From JBBWZH01 sp035544115 (lineage in GTDB: Bacteria > Actinomycetota > Actinomycetes > Mycobacteriales > CADCTP01): a stretch of DNA of 64,000 nt. Shown piece after piece: positions 7,801 to 16,672 of the stretch. The stretch lies in NCBI GenBank assembly GCA_963714145.1, contig OY970235.1, positions 6,510,001 to 6,574,000 of the forward strand, read 5' to 3'. How positions within the stretch are numbered: the stretch's first letter is position 1; every line of letters starts with the position of its first letter. Under the pieces are notes generated by a model that was given only the letters and a program-made list of their open reading frames with translations, made no database searches and was not told where the DNA came from. Position numbers and translations under genes: made by a program.

Positions 7801-9959
7801 GTGGGGCGGTTGAGCGCGTCGTATGCCTGGGTCGAGGTGCCGCCGGCCACGTCGCGGGTCGACGTCCGGTTGCCGTTCACGTCGTAGCCGTAGGTGGTGA
7901 CCCGTCCGAGCGGGTCGGTGCTGGTCCGCGGCAGGTCGTCGTCGGTGTAGCTGAACGTCGTGGTGTAAGCGGTGGGGGTGGCGCCGGTGACGTTGCCGCG
8001 CGGGTCGGTCGTCGACGTCGCCCGGCCGGCACCGTCGTAGCCGAACGTGGTCTTCGCGCCCGACTGGGTGGTCTGCGCCGTCACGTTGCCGGCCGCGTCG
8101 TAGGTGTGGGTCGTGGTCCGCCCGGCCGGCGTCACCGTCGTCGCAAGCTGACCCTTCGCGGTGTAGGTGAGCGTCGACGTGCCGAGCGGCGTGACGACCT
8201 TCGTCAGCCGGTTCGACGTGTCGTAGGTGTAGTCGGTCCGGACCCCACGCCCGTTCGTGTGGCTGCTGATGTTGTCCGCGGCGTCGTACGTCCACGACTC
8301 GGTGCTGCCGCCGGCGTTCGTCCGGCCGGTCAGGTTGCCCCGGGTGTCGTACGTCATCCACGTGCTGCGGAACTCGCCGTCGGTCTCCGAGATGACGTTG
8401 AGGTCAGGGTCGTAGCTGCGGGTCGTGGCGTTGCCGAGCGGGTCCGAGTGCGACAGCAGCGCGCCGCCGGCGTACGCGTCGGTCCAGACGCCGCCGTTGG
8501 GGTCGGTCATCGTGGCGATCTGCCGCGTCGCGTCCCAGCCGAACGCGGTCACCTTGCCGGCGCTGTCGACCTGCCGGGTGACCCGGCCGGATGTCGCGTC
8601 GTACGTCGTCGTCGCGGTGTTCAGCCGCGGGTCCCGCACGGTGCTGAGCCTGTTGCCGGCGTCGTAGCCGTACGTGGTCGTGCCGGCGTTGAGGCCCCGG
8701 ACGCTGCTGAGCAGGGTCCCGGTGTAGCCGTACTGGACGAACCGCCCGTCCGGCAGCGTGGCTTTGGTAAGCCGGCCGCCGGTCAGCGTCATGGTGACGA
8801 CCCGGCCGGCGGCGTCCGTGACGCCGGCCAGACCGGCCGCGCCATAGGTGAGCGTGAGACCCACTCCGCCGGCGTCGAGGATTGCGGTGAGCCGGCCGGT
8901 CGCGTCGAACCGGCGGGCAGTCCGGTCGGGCGCGGTGACGGTGAACGTGCTGCCGGCGGCGGTCAACCTGTAGCGCACCGGCTTCGGTGCGGTGTACGTG
9001 CCGTCCGCGTTGCGGGTGAACACGATTCGGGCGCCGTCGGCGTCGACGAGCGTCTGCGCGTTGGTACCGGCGACCAGGCTCGCCTCGAACCCGGTCGACC
9101 AGCCGCGGCCCAGCAGACCGACGCGGTCAGTGTCGGACCGGTAGTGCCGCTCCAGCGCGAACGTCGTGCCGGCGCCGGGCAGCGTCGCGTCGGTGCCGGT
9201 CTCGGTGAGCGCGCCGGTGCCGGTGTTCACCGGGTCACCGCGGTGCTGCTGGTAGGCGCAGGTGCAACTGCCGGTGAGCGACGCCGGGACCGAGGAGTAC
9301 TGCCGGGCCGGCCACGACTGACTCGTCACCGTGCCGTTCGGCTGGCTGATCGTGACCTTGTACTGGACCCCGGCCACGAACGGCGCGCCCAGCAAGTACC
9401 ACACGCAGTTGAAGCCGGCCAGACACGCGACCTGGTCGGGGTAGTCGAACAGCGGCGACTTCATCGGGTTCTGCACGAAGTAGCCGTTCACGGTGGTCCA
9501 CGACGACACGGTCCGGGTCAGCACCACCGCGTTGTCAGCGGTCCGGAGGACGGTCAGGGTCAGCGGGGTCGGCGGCCCGCCCGAGACGCTGTGCAGCCAG
9601 GTGACACCCCAGATCAGCTCGCCGGGTAGGCCGACCGCCGGGAGCGGCGACTGCGGCGATCCGTCGACGAGCGGCCCCGGGGTGGATCCGCTCGGCCGCG
9701 CCCCCGCCGCCAGTGCGTCGCGGACGCGCGCCCGCCACACCGCCGGGAAGCGCGACACCGACTTCTCCCGGTCGACCAGCTTCTTCCGCCCGGTCGCCGT
9801 CACCGGGTGGGCCTCGACCACCGTGGCGCGGTACGGCGCGGACGCGGGCGCCGGCCGGGCCGGGGCGGAGCTGGCCGCACTGGCGCCGGTCACGACTCCC
9901 CCGACCGACAGCGCGCAGACGAGCATGACGATGAGCGGGCGGACCCGGGCGACCTTCAT
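4854..9959 (-). CDS. Secreted RHS/YD-repeat protein with DUF6531-like N-terminus and unrecognised C-terminal domain
   Basis: A 1701-residue polymorphic-toxin-like protein. A Sec signal peptide (MKVARVRPLIVMLVCALSVGG, likely cleavage after GASA) is followed by a propeptide-like region and a DUF6531-like module (GDPVNTGTGALTETGTDA). More than 30 YD repeats follow (for example GYDANGN, TYDALNR types). The RHS core ends with SPTGRFTRPDPIELRPAEP, YTYAGNAPTHRTDPSG near residue 1500. The last ~196 residues are unlike the repeats: Gly/aromatic-rich, with CLYLCWGLTFQGGTISFGWG and FEAGIYLTDSIGLSFGDW. In known RHS proteins this segment is the variable effector inside the repeat cocoon. It is divergently arranged with the AfsR-like regulator. 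Confidence 0.93.
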   Translation of the reverse strand: MKVARVRPLIVMLVCALSVGGVVTGASAASSAPARPAPASAPYRATVVEAHPVTATGRKKLVDREKSVSRFPAVWRARVRDALAAGARPSGSTPGPLVDGSPQSPLPAVGLPGELIWGVTWLHSVSGGPPTPLTLTVLRTADNAVVLTRTVSSWTTVNGYFVQNPMKSPLFDYPDQVACLAGFNCVWYLLGAPFVAGVQYKVTISQPNGTVTSQSWPARQYSSVPASLTGSCTCAYQQHRGDPVNTGTGALTETGTDATLPGAGTTFALERHYRSDTDRVGLLGRGWSTGFEASLVAGTNAQTLVDADGARIVFTRNADGTYTAPKPVRYRLTAAGSTFTVTAPDRTARRFDATGRLTAILDAGGVGLTLTYGAAGLAGVTDAAGRVVTMTLTGGRLTKATLPDGRFVQYGYTGTLLSSVRGLNAGTTTYGYDAGNRLSTVRDPRLNTATTTYDATSGRVTRQVDSAGKVTAFGWDATRQIATMTDPNGGVWTDAYAGGALLSHSDPLGNATTRSYDPDLNVISETDGEFRSTWMTYDTRGNLTGRTNAGGSTESWTYDAADNISSHTNGRGVRTDYTYDTSNRLTKVVTPLGTSTLTYTAKGQLATTVTPAGRTTTHTYDAAGNVTAQTTQSGAKTTFGYDGAGRATSTTDPRGNVTGATPTAYTTTFSYTDDDLPRTSTDPLGRVTTYGYDVNGNRTSTRDVAGGTSTQAYDALNRPTTATNQLGKQTTTGYDGNGNVVSQTDELGARTTFSYDAANRRASMTSSRGNLAGAPAGSYTTTYGYDRVGNQTSVTDPTGAVTRTTYDGLNRPRVVTDPLGRTTTTVYDGNGNPTSVTDRTGAKTVNAFDQVDRLQTVTDPLGKITTYGYDADGNRTSATTPLGNRTTWTYDGDGRQATMVDPRGNVAGGTPAQYTTQYRYDPAGNRTSVIDPLGHTTTTEYDALDNATSATDPLGRKTTRGYDALGRVTSARDPAGAQTGFAFDAVGNLTRRTDAKGHVTTYDYDAAGQLKKITDPLNRARSFGYDVDGNRTTSVNARGTTATRTVNPRGEVTAVAYSDATRPLAYAYDKNGNPTSVTDATGTRALTYDNEERLLTVGVPGATTRFSYAYNANGDITTRTFPDGRATVYTYDADRRRVSHTVGGNQIVFGWDPAGNQVTTKYPATNGYTEAHTFDRAGRLTKVDNTNPTSGAVLASWTLTLDNAGQPTRIDAARAGLAAGSQNYTYDPAGRLLTGCTPSVTTATGCPAGSAITYTYDAVGNRATSVAGGVTTSYAYDAADQLTSTAAGAATTNYSYDADGNQTGDGTRTYTYDAGNHLTGITSGATVTTFVNDADGNRVTVNQNGALFRTQLWDVNGDGGLPQLATYLDATNSLIGDHETGPDGTPLTMQTGTGNFYLHHDWIGSITDTTDNAGVNGWRNAYDPFGIRTQTKLVATAPTQPFGFTGATYDPYAPNRVNLRARDLDSPTGRFTRPDPIELRPAEPVEPDYTYAGNAPTHRTDPSGLCSARDRIESVGHMLTGNTGPSRCELQDQQKQQQGTGRFGPMINAAAGNLDDALLCAMVVSERYVWEHTTLGFGGCLYLCWGLTFQGGTISFGWGPFGIVEHGPSIGWSHLAARDRGSHSRGEQAALFIGGYDTYGIDDAGYPDPNDFEAGIYLTDSIGLSFGDWHSASYNLGNLSSDGSAIAGKTWGAVKGWLGLG

Positions 9960-10240
9960 CGCCGCACCCCCGAGCTGTCGGCACCGAAGCTGGGGGCGGC
10001 AGTGGCGACGAGGATTCGACGAGGGACGCGAGTGGATGTCATTGCGGCTCCGTTCCGGGCCGGCGATCCGCCGGTTGCTAGCGGCGGACCGTAGGTCGGG
10101 GCGGTGGACGGGAACCTTGCGGAAATCTGGAGAGGCGAGATGCTGCCGCCGAGAGCGCCGCCGACGAACTGCCCGGACGGCACTTGTCGTACGTTCCCGG
10201 CACGACTTGACTGGGCGGATGAAGTGGGTGGCGGCCGGGC
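9960..10240. promoter_or_regulatory. Divergent promoter region between RHS gene and SARP regulator
   Basis: These 281 bp separate the divergent RHS and SARP starts and must hold both promoters. I see no strong repeat or clear -35/-10 pair; the region is as GC-rich as its flanks. Confidence 0.4.
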
Positions 10241-13135
10241 GTGGTTGAGTTCCGGCTGCTGGGCCCGGTCACGGTCCGGGCCGGCGACGAGCAGGTGGAC
10301 GCCGGCCTGCCGCGGCAGCGGGCCGTGCTCGCGGCGCTGCTGGTCGACGCCGGCCGGCTGGTGACCCTGGAGACGCTGATCGACCGGGTCTGGGGTGAAC
10401 GACCGCCGGCGAAGGCCCGGGACGCGCTGTACTCCTACGTCGCCCGGATCCGCCGGCTGCTGACCCGGGTCGAGCAGGTCGACGGCACCCGGGTGGTCCT
10501 GGTCCGGCACACCGGTGGGTACCTCCTCGACGTTCCACCTGCCTCGATCGACCGGCTGCGCTTCACCGACCTGACCCACCGGGCCCGGACGGCCGACCGG
10601 GCCGCGTCCGACCGGGCCGCGGACCTGGCCGCCGCGCTGGCCCTGTGGCAGGGCGAACCACTCGCCGGCACGCCCGGCGCCTGGGCGGCGCGGATACGGC
10701 AGTCGTGGACGGAGGAACGGATCGAGGCCGCGACCGAATGGGCGGACCTCCAGCTGGCGACCGGCCGCCCGGACACCGCGCTGCCGGTGATCCGCCCGCT
10801 GGTCGCCGAGCACCCGCTCGCCGAACGGCCCGTCGCGGTGCTGATGCGGGCGCTGACCGCGGCCGACCGGCCCGCCGAAGCGCTGGCCGCGTTCGCCGAC
10901 GCCCGCCGGCGCCTCGGCGACGAACTGGGCGCCGAACCCGGCCCGGAACTGCGCCGCCTGCACGAGTCCGTACTGCGCGGCGAGCTGGATGGCGGCGGTC
11001 CCGCGGCCGAGGACACCGGTCCCCCGCCGGCCGGCAGGTGGCGGACCGACGGCCCGGCGCCGGCGCAACTGCCCGCGAACGTCACCGGCTTCACCGGTCG
11101 GACGGCCGAACTGGCAGCGCTGGACGCCCTGCTGGACCGGCCGGCGGACGTCCCGGCGGTCGTCGTCACCGCCGTAGCCGGGACCGCCGGGGTGGGCAAG
11201 ACGGCCCTGGCGGTGCGGTGGGCGCACCGCGTCGCCCCCCGGTTTCCCGACGGGCAGCTCTACGTGAACCTGCGCGGCTTCGACCCCGGCGGGCAGGTCG
11301 AGTCACCGGCCAACGCGGTACGCGGGTTCCTCGACGCGCTCGGCGTGCCCGCCGAACGGATCCCCGCCGGCCTGGACGCCCAGACCGCCCTCTACCGCAG
11401 CCTGCTCGCCGGCCGGCGGATCCTGGTCGTGCTGGACAACGCCCGCGACGCCGACCACGCCCGCCCGCTGTTGCCGGGCAGTCCGACCGCGCTGGCGATC
11501 GTCACCAGCCGCAATCCCCTCACGCCCCTGATCGCCGAGGGCGCCCACCCGCTGACCCTCGACCTGCTGACCAGTGCGGACTCCCGAGCGCTGCTGGCGC
11601 GGCGCACCGACCCCGACCGGGTCGCGGCCGAACCGGACGCGGTCGAGGAGATCATCTCCAGCTGCGCACGGCTGCCGCTGGCACTCGCCCTGGTCGCCGC
11701 CCGCGCCGCCACCCACCCCACCTTTCCGCTGGCCGCGCTGGCCACCGAACTCGCCACCGCCGGCGACCAGCCCGGCCATCCGGACACCGGCGACGTCCTG
11801 GGCCAGGTACGGGCGGTCTTCTCCTGGTCCTACACCACCCTCACCCCGGCCGCCGCCCGCCTGTTCCGCCTCCTCGGCCTGCACCCCGGACCGGACGCCA
11901 CCGCGCCCGCGGCGGCCGGCCTCACCGCCGCGTCCCCCGCCGACACCCGCCGATCGCTGGCCGAGCTGACCCGCGCCGGCCTGCTGACCGAACACGCCCC
12001 CGGCCGGTACGGCTGCCACGACCTCCTGCACGCCTACGCCACCGACCTCACGCAGACCGTCGACTCCGACGCCGAGCGCCGAGCGGCCACCGCCCGGCTG
12101 CTGGATCACTACGTCCACACCGCGCACACCGCCGAACGACTCCTGGACCCGGGCGGCGACCCGATCCAGATCCCCCTCGCCCGACCGGCCCCCGGCACCG
12201 CTCCCGAACAGCTCGGCGACCTGCCGGCGGCGCTGGCCTGGCTGACCGCCGAACACCAGGTCCTGCTGGCCGTGCAGCGACTCGCCGCCCGGACCGGGTT
12301 CGACACCTCCACCTGGCAGCTCGCCTGGGCCCTGGACACGTTCCTGAGCCGGCGGGCGCAGTGGCCAGACCAAGCCGGTACATGGCAGACCGCGCTAGCC
12401 GCCGCCGACCACCTCAGCAGCCGCACCGCCACCGCGTACGCCCACTGCCGCATCGCTCTGGCCGCCAGCCTGCTCGGCGACTACGACCAGGCCCTACACC
12501 AGCTGAACCGCGGTCTCGACCTGTACACCGAAGCCCGCGACCTGGCCGGGCAAGCCCGCACCCAGCACGGCCTCGCCATCCTGTGGGAGCTGCAGGACCG
12601 ATTCGGCCCTGCCCTTGAGCACGCCGAGCGGGCCCTTGTGTTGTACCGGGCCGCCGGTGATCCCCGTGGTCAGGCGATCGCGCTCAACGGAATCGGCTGG
12701 AATCACGCCCTGCTCGGCAGGCACGCTCAGGCCCTCGCCCCCTGTGAGCAGGCCCGCACCCTGTTCCAGCAGGCCGGCGACCCCGAGGGGGAGGCCGTCA
12801 CCTGGGACAGCCTCGGCTACGCCCACCACCACCTCGGCCACCACACCGACGCCGCCGGCTGCTACCAGCACGCCCTCACCCTGTACCGCGACCTCGGCGA
12901 CCGCTACCAGGAAGCCGTCACCCTGACCCGCCTCGGCGACGCCCACTCCGCCACCGGCCGACCCGACGCCGCCCACACCGCCTGGACCGAAGCCCTGACC
13001 ATCCTCACCGACCTGCGCCACTCCGATGTCGACGCCGTCCGTGCCAAACTCGCGCAACCTCAGCAGCTCAGCCCACCGATCGCCGCCGCCAGCCCGCCCG
13101 TCGGAGCACTCGGCGGCACCGGCGAACGACACTGA
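10241..13135 (+). CDS. AfsR-like SARP regulator with BTAD, NB-ARC ATPase and TPR domains
   Basis: A 964-residue STAND-type regulator. Residues 1-95 form the OmpR-like winged helix (VEFRLLGPVTVRAG, VWGERPPAKARDALYSYVARI). A BTAD follows to ~245 (RRRLGDELGAEPGPELRRLHESVL). An NB-ARC ATPase begins near residue 280 (NVTGFTGRTAELAALD) with the P-loop AGTAGVGKTALAVRWAH and hydrophobic Walker B RRILVVLDNARD. TPR repeats end the protein (AIALNGIGWNHALLGRHAQAL, AVTWDSLGYAHHHLGHHTDA). The start is GTG 10241, with only a weak purine tract upstream. Such proteins respond to phosphorylation or ligands and activate secondary-metabolite genes. It may control the divergent RHS gene, by position only. Confidence 0.93.
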   Translation: MVEFRLLGPVTVRAGDEQVDAGLPRQRAVLAALLVDAGRLVTLETLIDRVWGERPPAKARDALYSYVARIRRLLTRVEQVDGTRVVLVRHTGGYLLDVPPASIDRLRFTDLTHRARTADRAASDRAADLAAALALWQGEPLAGTPGAWAARIRQSWTEERIEAATEWADLQLATGRPDTALPVIRPLVAEHPLAERPVAVLMRALTAADRPAEALAAFADARRRLGDELGAEPGPELRRLHESVLRGELDGGGPAAEDTGPPPAGRWRTDGPAPAQLPANVTGFTGRTAELAALDALLDRPADVPAVVVTAVAGTAGVGKTALAVRWAHRVAPRFPDGQLYVNLRGFDPGGQVESPANAVRGFLDALGVPAERIPAGLDAQTALYRSLLAGRRILVVLDNARDADHARPLLPGSPTALAIVTSRNPLTPLIAEGAHPLTLDLLTSADSRALLARRTDPDRVAAEPDAVEEIISSCARLPLALALVAARAATHPTFPLAALATELATAGDQPGHPDTGDVLGQVRAVFSWSYTTLTPAAARLFRLLGLHPGPDATAPAAAGLTAASPADTRRSLAELTRAGLLTEHAPGRYGCHDLLHAYATDLTQTVDSDAERRAATARLLDHYVHTAHTAERLLDPGGDPIQIPLARPAPGTAPEQLGDLPAALAWLTAEHQVLLAVQRLAARTGFDTSTWQLAWALDTFLSRRAQWPDQAGTWQTALAAADHLSSRTATAYAHCRIALAASLLGDYDQALHQLNRGLDLYTEARDLAGQARTQHGLAILWELQDRFGPALEHAERALVLYRAAGDPRGQAIALNGIGWNHALLGRHAQALAPCEQARTLFQQAGDPEGEAVTWDSLGYAHHHLGHHTDAAGCYQHALTLYRDLGDRYQEAVTLTRLGDAHSATGRPDAAHTAWTEALTILTDLRHSDVDAVRAKLAQPQQLSPPIAAASPPVGALGGTGERH

Positions 13136-13139
13136 CGAC

Positions 13140-13182
13140 GAGTCGAACCGATGACCTGCTCACTACGAGCGACCCAAAGGAC
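13140..13182. repeat. tRNA-Thr 3'-end relic, attachment-site-like (copy 1)
   Basis: These 43 bp match 40732-40773 at 39 of 43 positions, with one gap. They contain the T-arm to anticodon-loop part of tRNA-Thr (minus orientation) and then the non-tRNA sequence GCGAyCCAAAGGAC, which is also present at the 40.7-kb junction. It lies 4 bp after the stop of the AfsR-like gene. The match on the non-tRNA side argues that it is a junction of an integrated element and not a chance tRNA fragment. It is too diverged to be functional with certainty. Confidence 0.6.
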
Positions 13183-13317
13183 CCGGGGCAGGCCCGCAGA
13201 CCCTCGGCGGCGCGCGCGACACCGGCCATCACCATGCCTACCAGAGACAAGACCCCGGGAAAGCCTCTCTGCCGGCCGGGTCGGAATCATCCTCGACGCC
13301 AGGTAGTTCGGTGGTGA

Positions 13318-14256
13318 ATGATCGCAATCGGAGTGACCAGGTACGGCGGGCCGGACGCGCTGCGCGAGATCGGTGTGCCACCCGAGCCGCTCGGCGCGTC
13401 GGACGTTCGCATCCGGGTGACCGCGGTGGCGGTGAACCCGACCGACACCGGCGTGCGCAGCGGCATGCGTGACGACAAGCCGAGTCCGCAACCGCCGGGC
13501 GTGGTGCCCGGCATGGACGCGGCCGGCGTGGTGGTCGAGGTCGGGACGGACGTCGACACCGGCATCGCTGCGGGCGATCGGGTGATGGCCGTGGTGGTGC
13601 CGTCGGGCCCGCACGGTGCCTACCGCAGCGACCTGGTCGTTCCCGCCCGGTCGGTCGTCGGTGTTCCGGCCGGCGCGTCGGACGTCGAGGCGGCCACACT
13701 GCCGATGAACGGGCTGACCGCACGGTTCGCGCTCGACTCGCTGCGATTGCGATCGGGGCACGTGCTCGCGGTCACCGGCGCGGCCGGTGCTGTGGGCGGC
13801 TATGTGATCCAGCTCGCGAAGGCCGAGGGCATCACCGTCGTCGCCGACGCGGCCGAGCCGGACCGCGACCTCGTCAAGCAACTCGGCGCGGATGTCGTCC
13901 TGCCGCGCGGTGACGGATTCATCGCGGCGGTGCGCGAGCGTTATCCCGACGGCGTCGACGGCCTCGCCGACGGCGCGCTGTTCAACGCGGCAGCGCTGGC
14001 CGCGGTCAAGGACGGCGGCCGGATGGCGACCGTGCGCGGATGGGACGGCGGCGACCAGGACCGCGTCACGGTCATCCCGGTGCGGGTGGCCCAGCACGCG
14101 CAGGAGTGGGAGGCCCTCGACCGGCTGCGTGAGCAGGTCGAGAACGGCGTGCTGACCCTGCGCGTGGCCGACGCCCTGCCGGCGACACAGGCCGCGGCCG
14201 CGCACCGGCGACTCGAAGCAGGCGGCGTCCGCGGCCGGCTCGTCCTGCAGTTCTGA
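13318..14256 (+). CDS. Quinone oxidoreductase-type MDR enzyme (NADP-dependent)
   Basis: A 312-residue medium-chain reductase of the quinone oxidoreductase type. An N-terminal GroES-like domain (MIAIGVTRYGGPDALREIG, ASDVRIRVTAVAVNPTDTGVRSG, PGMDAAGVVVEVG) is followed by a Rossmann domain with the dinucleotide loop AVTGAAGAVGGYVIQLA. Zinc-binding cysteines are absent, as expected for the quinone-reductase branch. The start is ATG 13318, after a weak AGGTAGTTCGGTGG ribosome site. Likely a cytosolic reductase of enones or quinones. It is the first gene after the SARP locus and stands apart from the catabolic cluster by a 139-bp gap that lacks the shared operator. Confidence 0.88.
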   Translation: MIAIGVTRYGGPDALREIGVPPEPLGASDVRIRVTAVAVNPTDTGVRSGMRDDKPSPQPPGVVPGMDAAGVVVEVGTDVDTGIAAGDRVMAVVVPSGPHGAYRSDLVVPARSVVGVPAGASDVEAATLPMNGLTARFALDSLRLRSGHVLAVTGAAGAVGGYVIQLAKAEGITVVADAAEPDRDLVKQLGADVVLPRGDGFIAAVRERYPDGVDGLADGALFNAAALAAVKDGGRMATVRGWDGGDQDRVTVIPVRVAQHAQEWEALDRLREQVENGVLTLRVADALPATQAAAAHRRLEAGGVRGRLVLQF

Positions 14257-14395
14257 CCACGTCCGACCGGTGCGGTGCCGTTCCAACACGTAGTTGGATG
14301 GATGCGGTGTCATACCGGCACCCGTACCCGTACCGGCACCGGCAAGATCCAGAAGTACCGGCTGCGGCTAGCCTGTGCGCAGAGGGAGGGCGGCG

Positions 14396-15502
14396 ATGAC
14401 CGGACCGCTTGCCGGGCTGAGGGTGATCGAGCTTGCCGGGATCGGGCCGGGTCCGCACGCGGCGATGATCCTCGGTGATCTCGGCGCGGAGGTGGTGCGG
14501 GTCGAGCGCGCGGGTGGGGCCGGCCTGGACGTCTCCGGCGGCGGTCCCGACCACCTGCTGCGCAACCGGCGCTCGCTCGTCGCGGACCTGAAGAACCCCG
14601 CCGACCGGGACCTCGTGCTGCGGCTGATCGGCCGGGCGGACGTGCTCATCGAGGGGTTCCGGCCGGGGGTGGCCGAGCGCCTCGGCGTCGGGCCCGACGA
14701 GTGCGCCGCGGTCAACCCCCGGCTGGTGTACGCCCGGATGACCGGGTGGGGTCAGGACGGCCCGCGCAGCGCGACCGCCGGGCACGACATCAACTACATC
14801 TCGCTGACCGGGGCGCTGCACGCGATCGGCCGCCCCGGCGAGCGCCCGGTGCCGCCGCTGAACCTGGTCGGCGACTTCGGTGGCGGTTCGATGTTCCTGC
14901 TGCTGGGCATCCTGGCCGCGCTGTTCGAGCGGAACGCCTCCGGCAGCGGCCAGGTCGTCGACGCGGCCATGATCGACGGCGCGAACGTGCTGGCCCAGAT
15001 GATGTGGGCGATGCGCGGGGTCGGCCAGTGGAGCGCCGAACCGGGTTCGAACCTGCTGGACGGCGGCGCGCCGTTCTACGACACCTACCGCTGCTCGGAC
15101 GGGCGCTGGGTGGCGGTCGGCGCGCTCGAGCCGCAGTTCTACGCCGCCCTGCTGCGCGGGCTCGGCCTGGACCCGGCGCAACTGCCCGGCCAGCTCGACC
15201 GCGACCGGTGGCCGGAGCTGCGCACCCGGCTGGCTGAGGTGTTCGGGTCGCAGGACCGGGACCACTGGGCGGCCGTGTTCGAGGGCACCGACGCGTGCGT
15301 GACGCCGGTGCTGTCCTTCGACGAGGTCGCCGGGCAGTCCTACCTGCGGCAGCGGGGGAGTGTCATCGACGTGGCGGGCGTGCCGCAGGCCGCGCCGGCG
15401 CCGCGGTTCTCCCGCACCCCCGCGGTCACGCCGCGGCCGCCCCGGCCGGCCGGGGCGGATACCGACGCGATCGTCCGGAGCTGGCTGTCGGCACCCGGCT
15501 AA
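14396..15502 (+). CDS. CaiB/BaiF CoA-transferase family, alpha-methylacyl-CoA racemase-like
   Basis: A 368-residue class III CoA-transferase-fold protein (LAGLRVIELAGIGPGPHAAMILGDLGAEVVRVE, VLIEGFRPGVAERLG). Like alpha-methylacyl-CoA racemases it has His in AGHDINYISLTGALHAIG, an Asp in LNLVGDFGGGSMFLLLG, and a Glu in VGALEPQFYAALL, the positions of the His/Asp/Glu set in the mycobacterial racemase MCR. A racemase would convert (2R)- to (2S)-methylacyl-CoA, the form acyl-CoA dehydrogenases accept. GGGAGG precedes ATG 14396. Its stop overlaps the convergent reductase stop by 4 bp. The expected role is preparing an alpha-methyl-branched acyl-CoA for the enzymes of the 20-28 kb operon. Confidence 0.88.
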   Translation: MTGPLAGLRVIELAGIGPGPHAAMILGDLGAEVVRVERAGGAGLDVSGGGPDHLLRNRRSLVADLKNPADRDLVLRLIGRADVLIEGFRPGVAERLGVGPDECAAVNPRLVYARMTGWGQDGPRSATAGHDINYISLTGALHAIGRPGERPVPPLNLVGDFGGGSMFLLLGILAALFERNASGSGQVVDAAMIDGANVLAQMMWAMRGVGQWSAEPGSNLLDGGAPFYDTYRCSDGRWVAVGALEPQFYAALLRGLGLDPAQLPGQLDRDRWPELRTRLAEVFGSQDRDHWAAVFEGTDACVTPVLSFDEVAGQSYLRQRGSVIDVAGVPQAAPAPRFSRTPAVTPRPPRPAGADTDAIVRSWLSAPG

Positions 15503-16536
15503 CCTGCCGATCCAGTGGTTGCCGGATCGTCCGAGATGCGGACGATCATCTTGCCCCGGTTGGCCCCGCGGAGCATCTCGCGGAACGCGTGCACCGCCCG
15601 GTCCAGGCCGTCGACGACCGTCACCGTGCTGACCAGGCTTCCCTGTCGCAGCCAGTCCGATGCCTGCGCGACGAACCCGTCGTACGCCGCGAGATGCTCG
15701 CGCACCGTGAACCCCTCGACCCGCAGCCGCTGGGTCAGGATGGCGATCAGGTTGCGCGGGCCGGGCCGTTCGCCCAGCGCGTTGTACTGGTTGATCGCAC
15801 CGCAGACGACTATCCGGCCGTGTGCGCGGATGGACCCCAGCGCCGCCTCGAGGTGGTCGTCGCCGACGTTGTCGAAGTAGACGTCGATGCCGGTCGGCGC
15901 GGCCGCCGCGAGGGCTGCCGGCAGGTCCGGCACGTGGTAGTCGAACCCCGCGTCGTAGCCGAGCTCGTCGACCAGCTGCCGCACCTTTGCGGCCGACCCG
16001 GCCGAGCCGACGATCCGGCCGGCGCCGAGCAGCCGCGCGATCTGCCCGGCCGCCGCGCCGACCGCACCGGCGGCACCGGAGATCCACACGTCTTCCCCCG
16101 GCCGGATGCGGGCGACGTCGCGGAGGCCGACGAAGGCGGTCAGCCCGGTCATGCCGAGCACGTCGAGGTGCGCGGTGAGCGGGATCGACGGGTCGGGCAC
16201 TATCCGGCGCAGCCCGCCGGCGGGGACCAGCGCGTGGTCGCGCCAGCCGTACCGGTGGCTGACGACCGTGCCGACCGGGAAAGCCTCGGCTGCCGAGGCC
16301 AGCACGACACCCACGGCGCTGCCGTCCATGGGCGCGTCGAGGTCCCACGACGGGTACCCCGGCAGGACGGCGGCCATCCGCACCCGCATGTAGGGGTCGA
16401 CCGACATCACCACGTTGCGCACCAGCACCTGACCCGGCCCGGGGTCGTCGAGCTCGACCTGCACCGCGCGGAAATCGTCGTCCACCGGCTCCCCCCGCGG
16501 CCGGCGGACCAGGTGGATCTCGGTCGCTCGCGTCAC
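15499..16536 (-). CDS. NADP-dependent MDR oxidoreductase (prostaglandin/leukotriene reductase type)
   Basis: A 345-residue member of the alkenal/prostaglandin reductase branch of MDR enzymes. It has VDDDFRAVQVELDDPGPGQVLVRNVVMSVDPYMRVRM at the start, GMTGLTAFVGLRDVARIRPGEDVWISGAAGAVGAAAGQIA with the NADP loop, and YFDNVGDDHLEAAL with VVCGAINQYN near the active site. Such enzymes reduce the double bond of alpha,beta-unsaturated ketones or enals. GTG 16536 is chosen for the upstream GGGAGG (8-bp spacing). The shared cluster operator core lies 17 bp upstream at 16553-16565, placing it in the regulon. Confidence 0.9.
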   Translation of the reverse strand: MTRATEIHLVRRPRGEPVDDDFRAVQVELDDPGPGQVLVRNVVMSVDPYMRVRMAAVLPGYPSWDLDAPMDGSAVGVVLASAAEAFPVGTVVSHRYGWRDHALVPAGGLRRIVPDPSIPLTAHLDVLGMTGLTAFVGLRDVARIRPGEDVWISGAAGAVGAAAGQIARLLGAGRIVGSAGSAAKVRQLVDELGYDAGFDYHVPDLPAALAAAAPTGIDVYFDNVGDDHLEAALGSIRAHGRIVVCGAINQYNALGERPGPRNLIAILTQRLRVEGFTVREHLAAYDGFVAQASDWLRQGSLVSTVTVVDGLDRAVHAFREMLRGANRGKMIVRISDDPATTGSAG

Positions 16537-16552
16537 CCGTCGCGCCTCCCCT

Positions 16553-16565
16553 CTCCGTTTATCGG
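16553..16565 (-). promoter_or_regulatory. Cluster operator core, site 1
   Basis: On the minus strand this reads CCGATAAACGGAG, the 13-bp core shared by seven sites in 16.5-30.5 kb. It lies between the MDR reductase (start 16536, minus) and the IclR gene (start 16673, plus). The second CTCCG half found at other sites is missing here. Confidence 0.6.
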
Positions 16566-16642
16566 CTATGAACGTCCGAATCATAGGTGCCGGAACGCGC
16601 TGGAGGCTGGACGAGGCACCCGCGTACGTCTACCGTCGGCCT

Positions 16643-16655
16643 CCGATATTCGGAT
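16643..16655 (+). promoter_or_regulatory. Cluster operator core, site 2 (IclR gene promoter)
   Basis: CCGATATTCGGAT lies 18 bp upstream of the IclR start, just before its ribosome site. It fits negative autoregulation. Only the core is present, without the downstream CTCCG. Confidence 0.6.
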
Positions 16656-16672
16656 GCGGAAGGAGGGGATGG

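Noticed and set aside
5760..9629. Long open frames of 500-634 codons on the plus strand opposite the RHS gene
   Set aside because: They are mirror images of the YD-repeat codons, with Val/Gly/Arg-only composition and no family features. The minus-strand reading explains the DNA fully.
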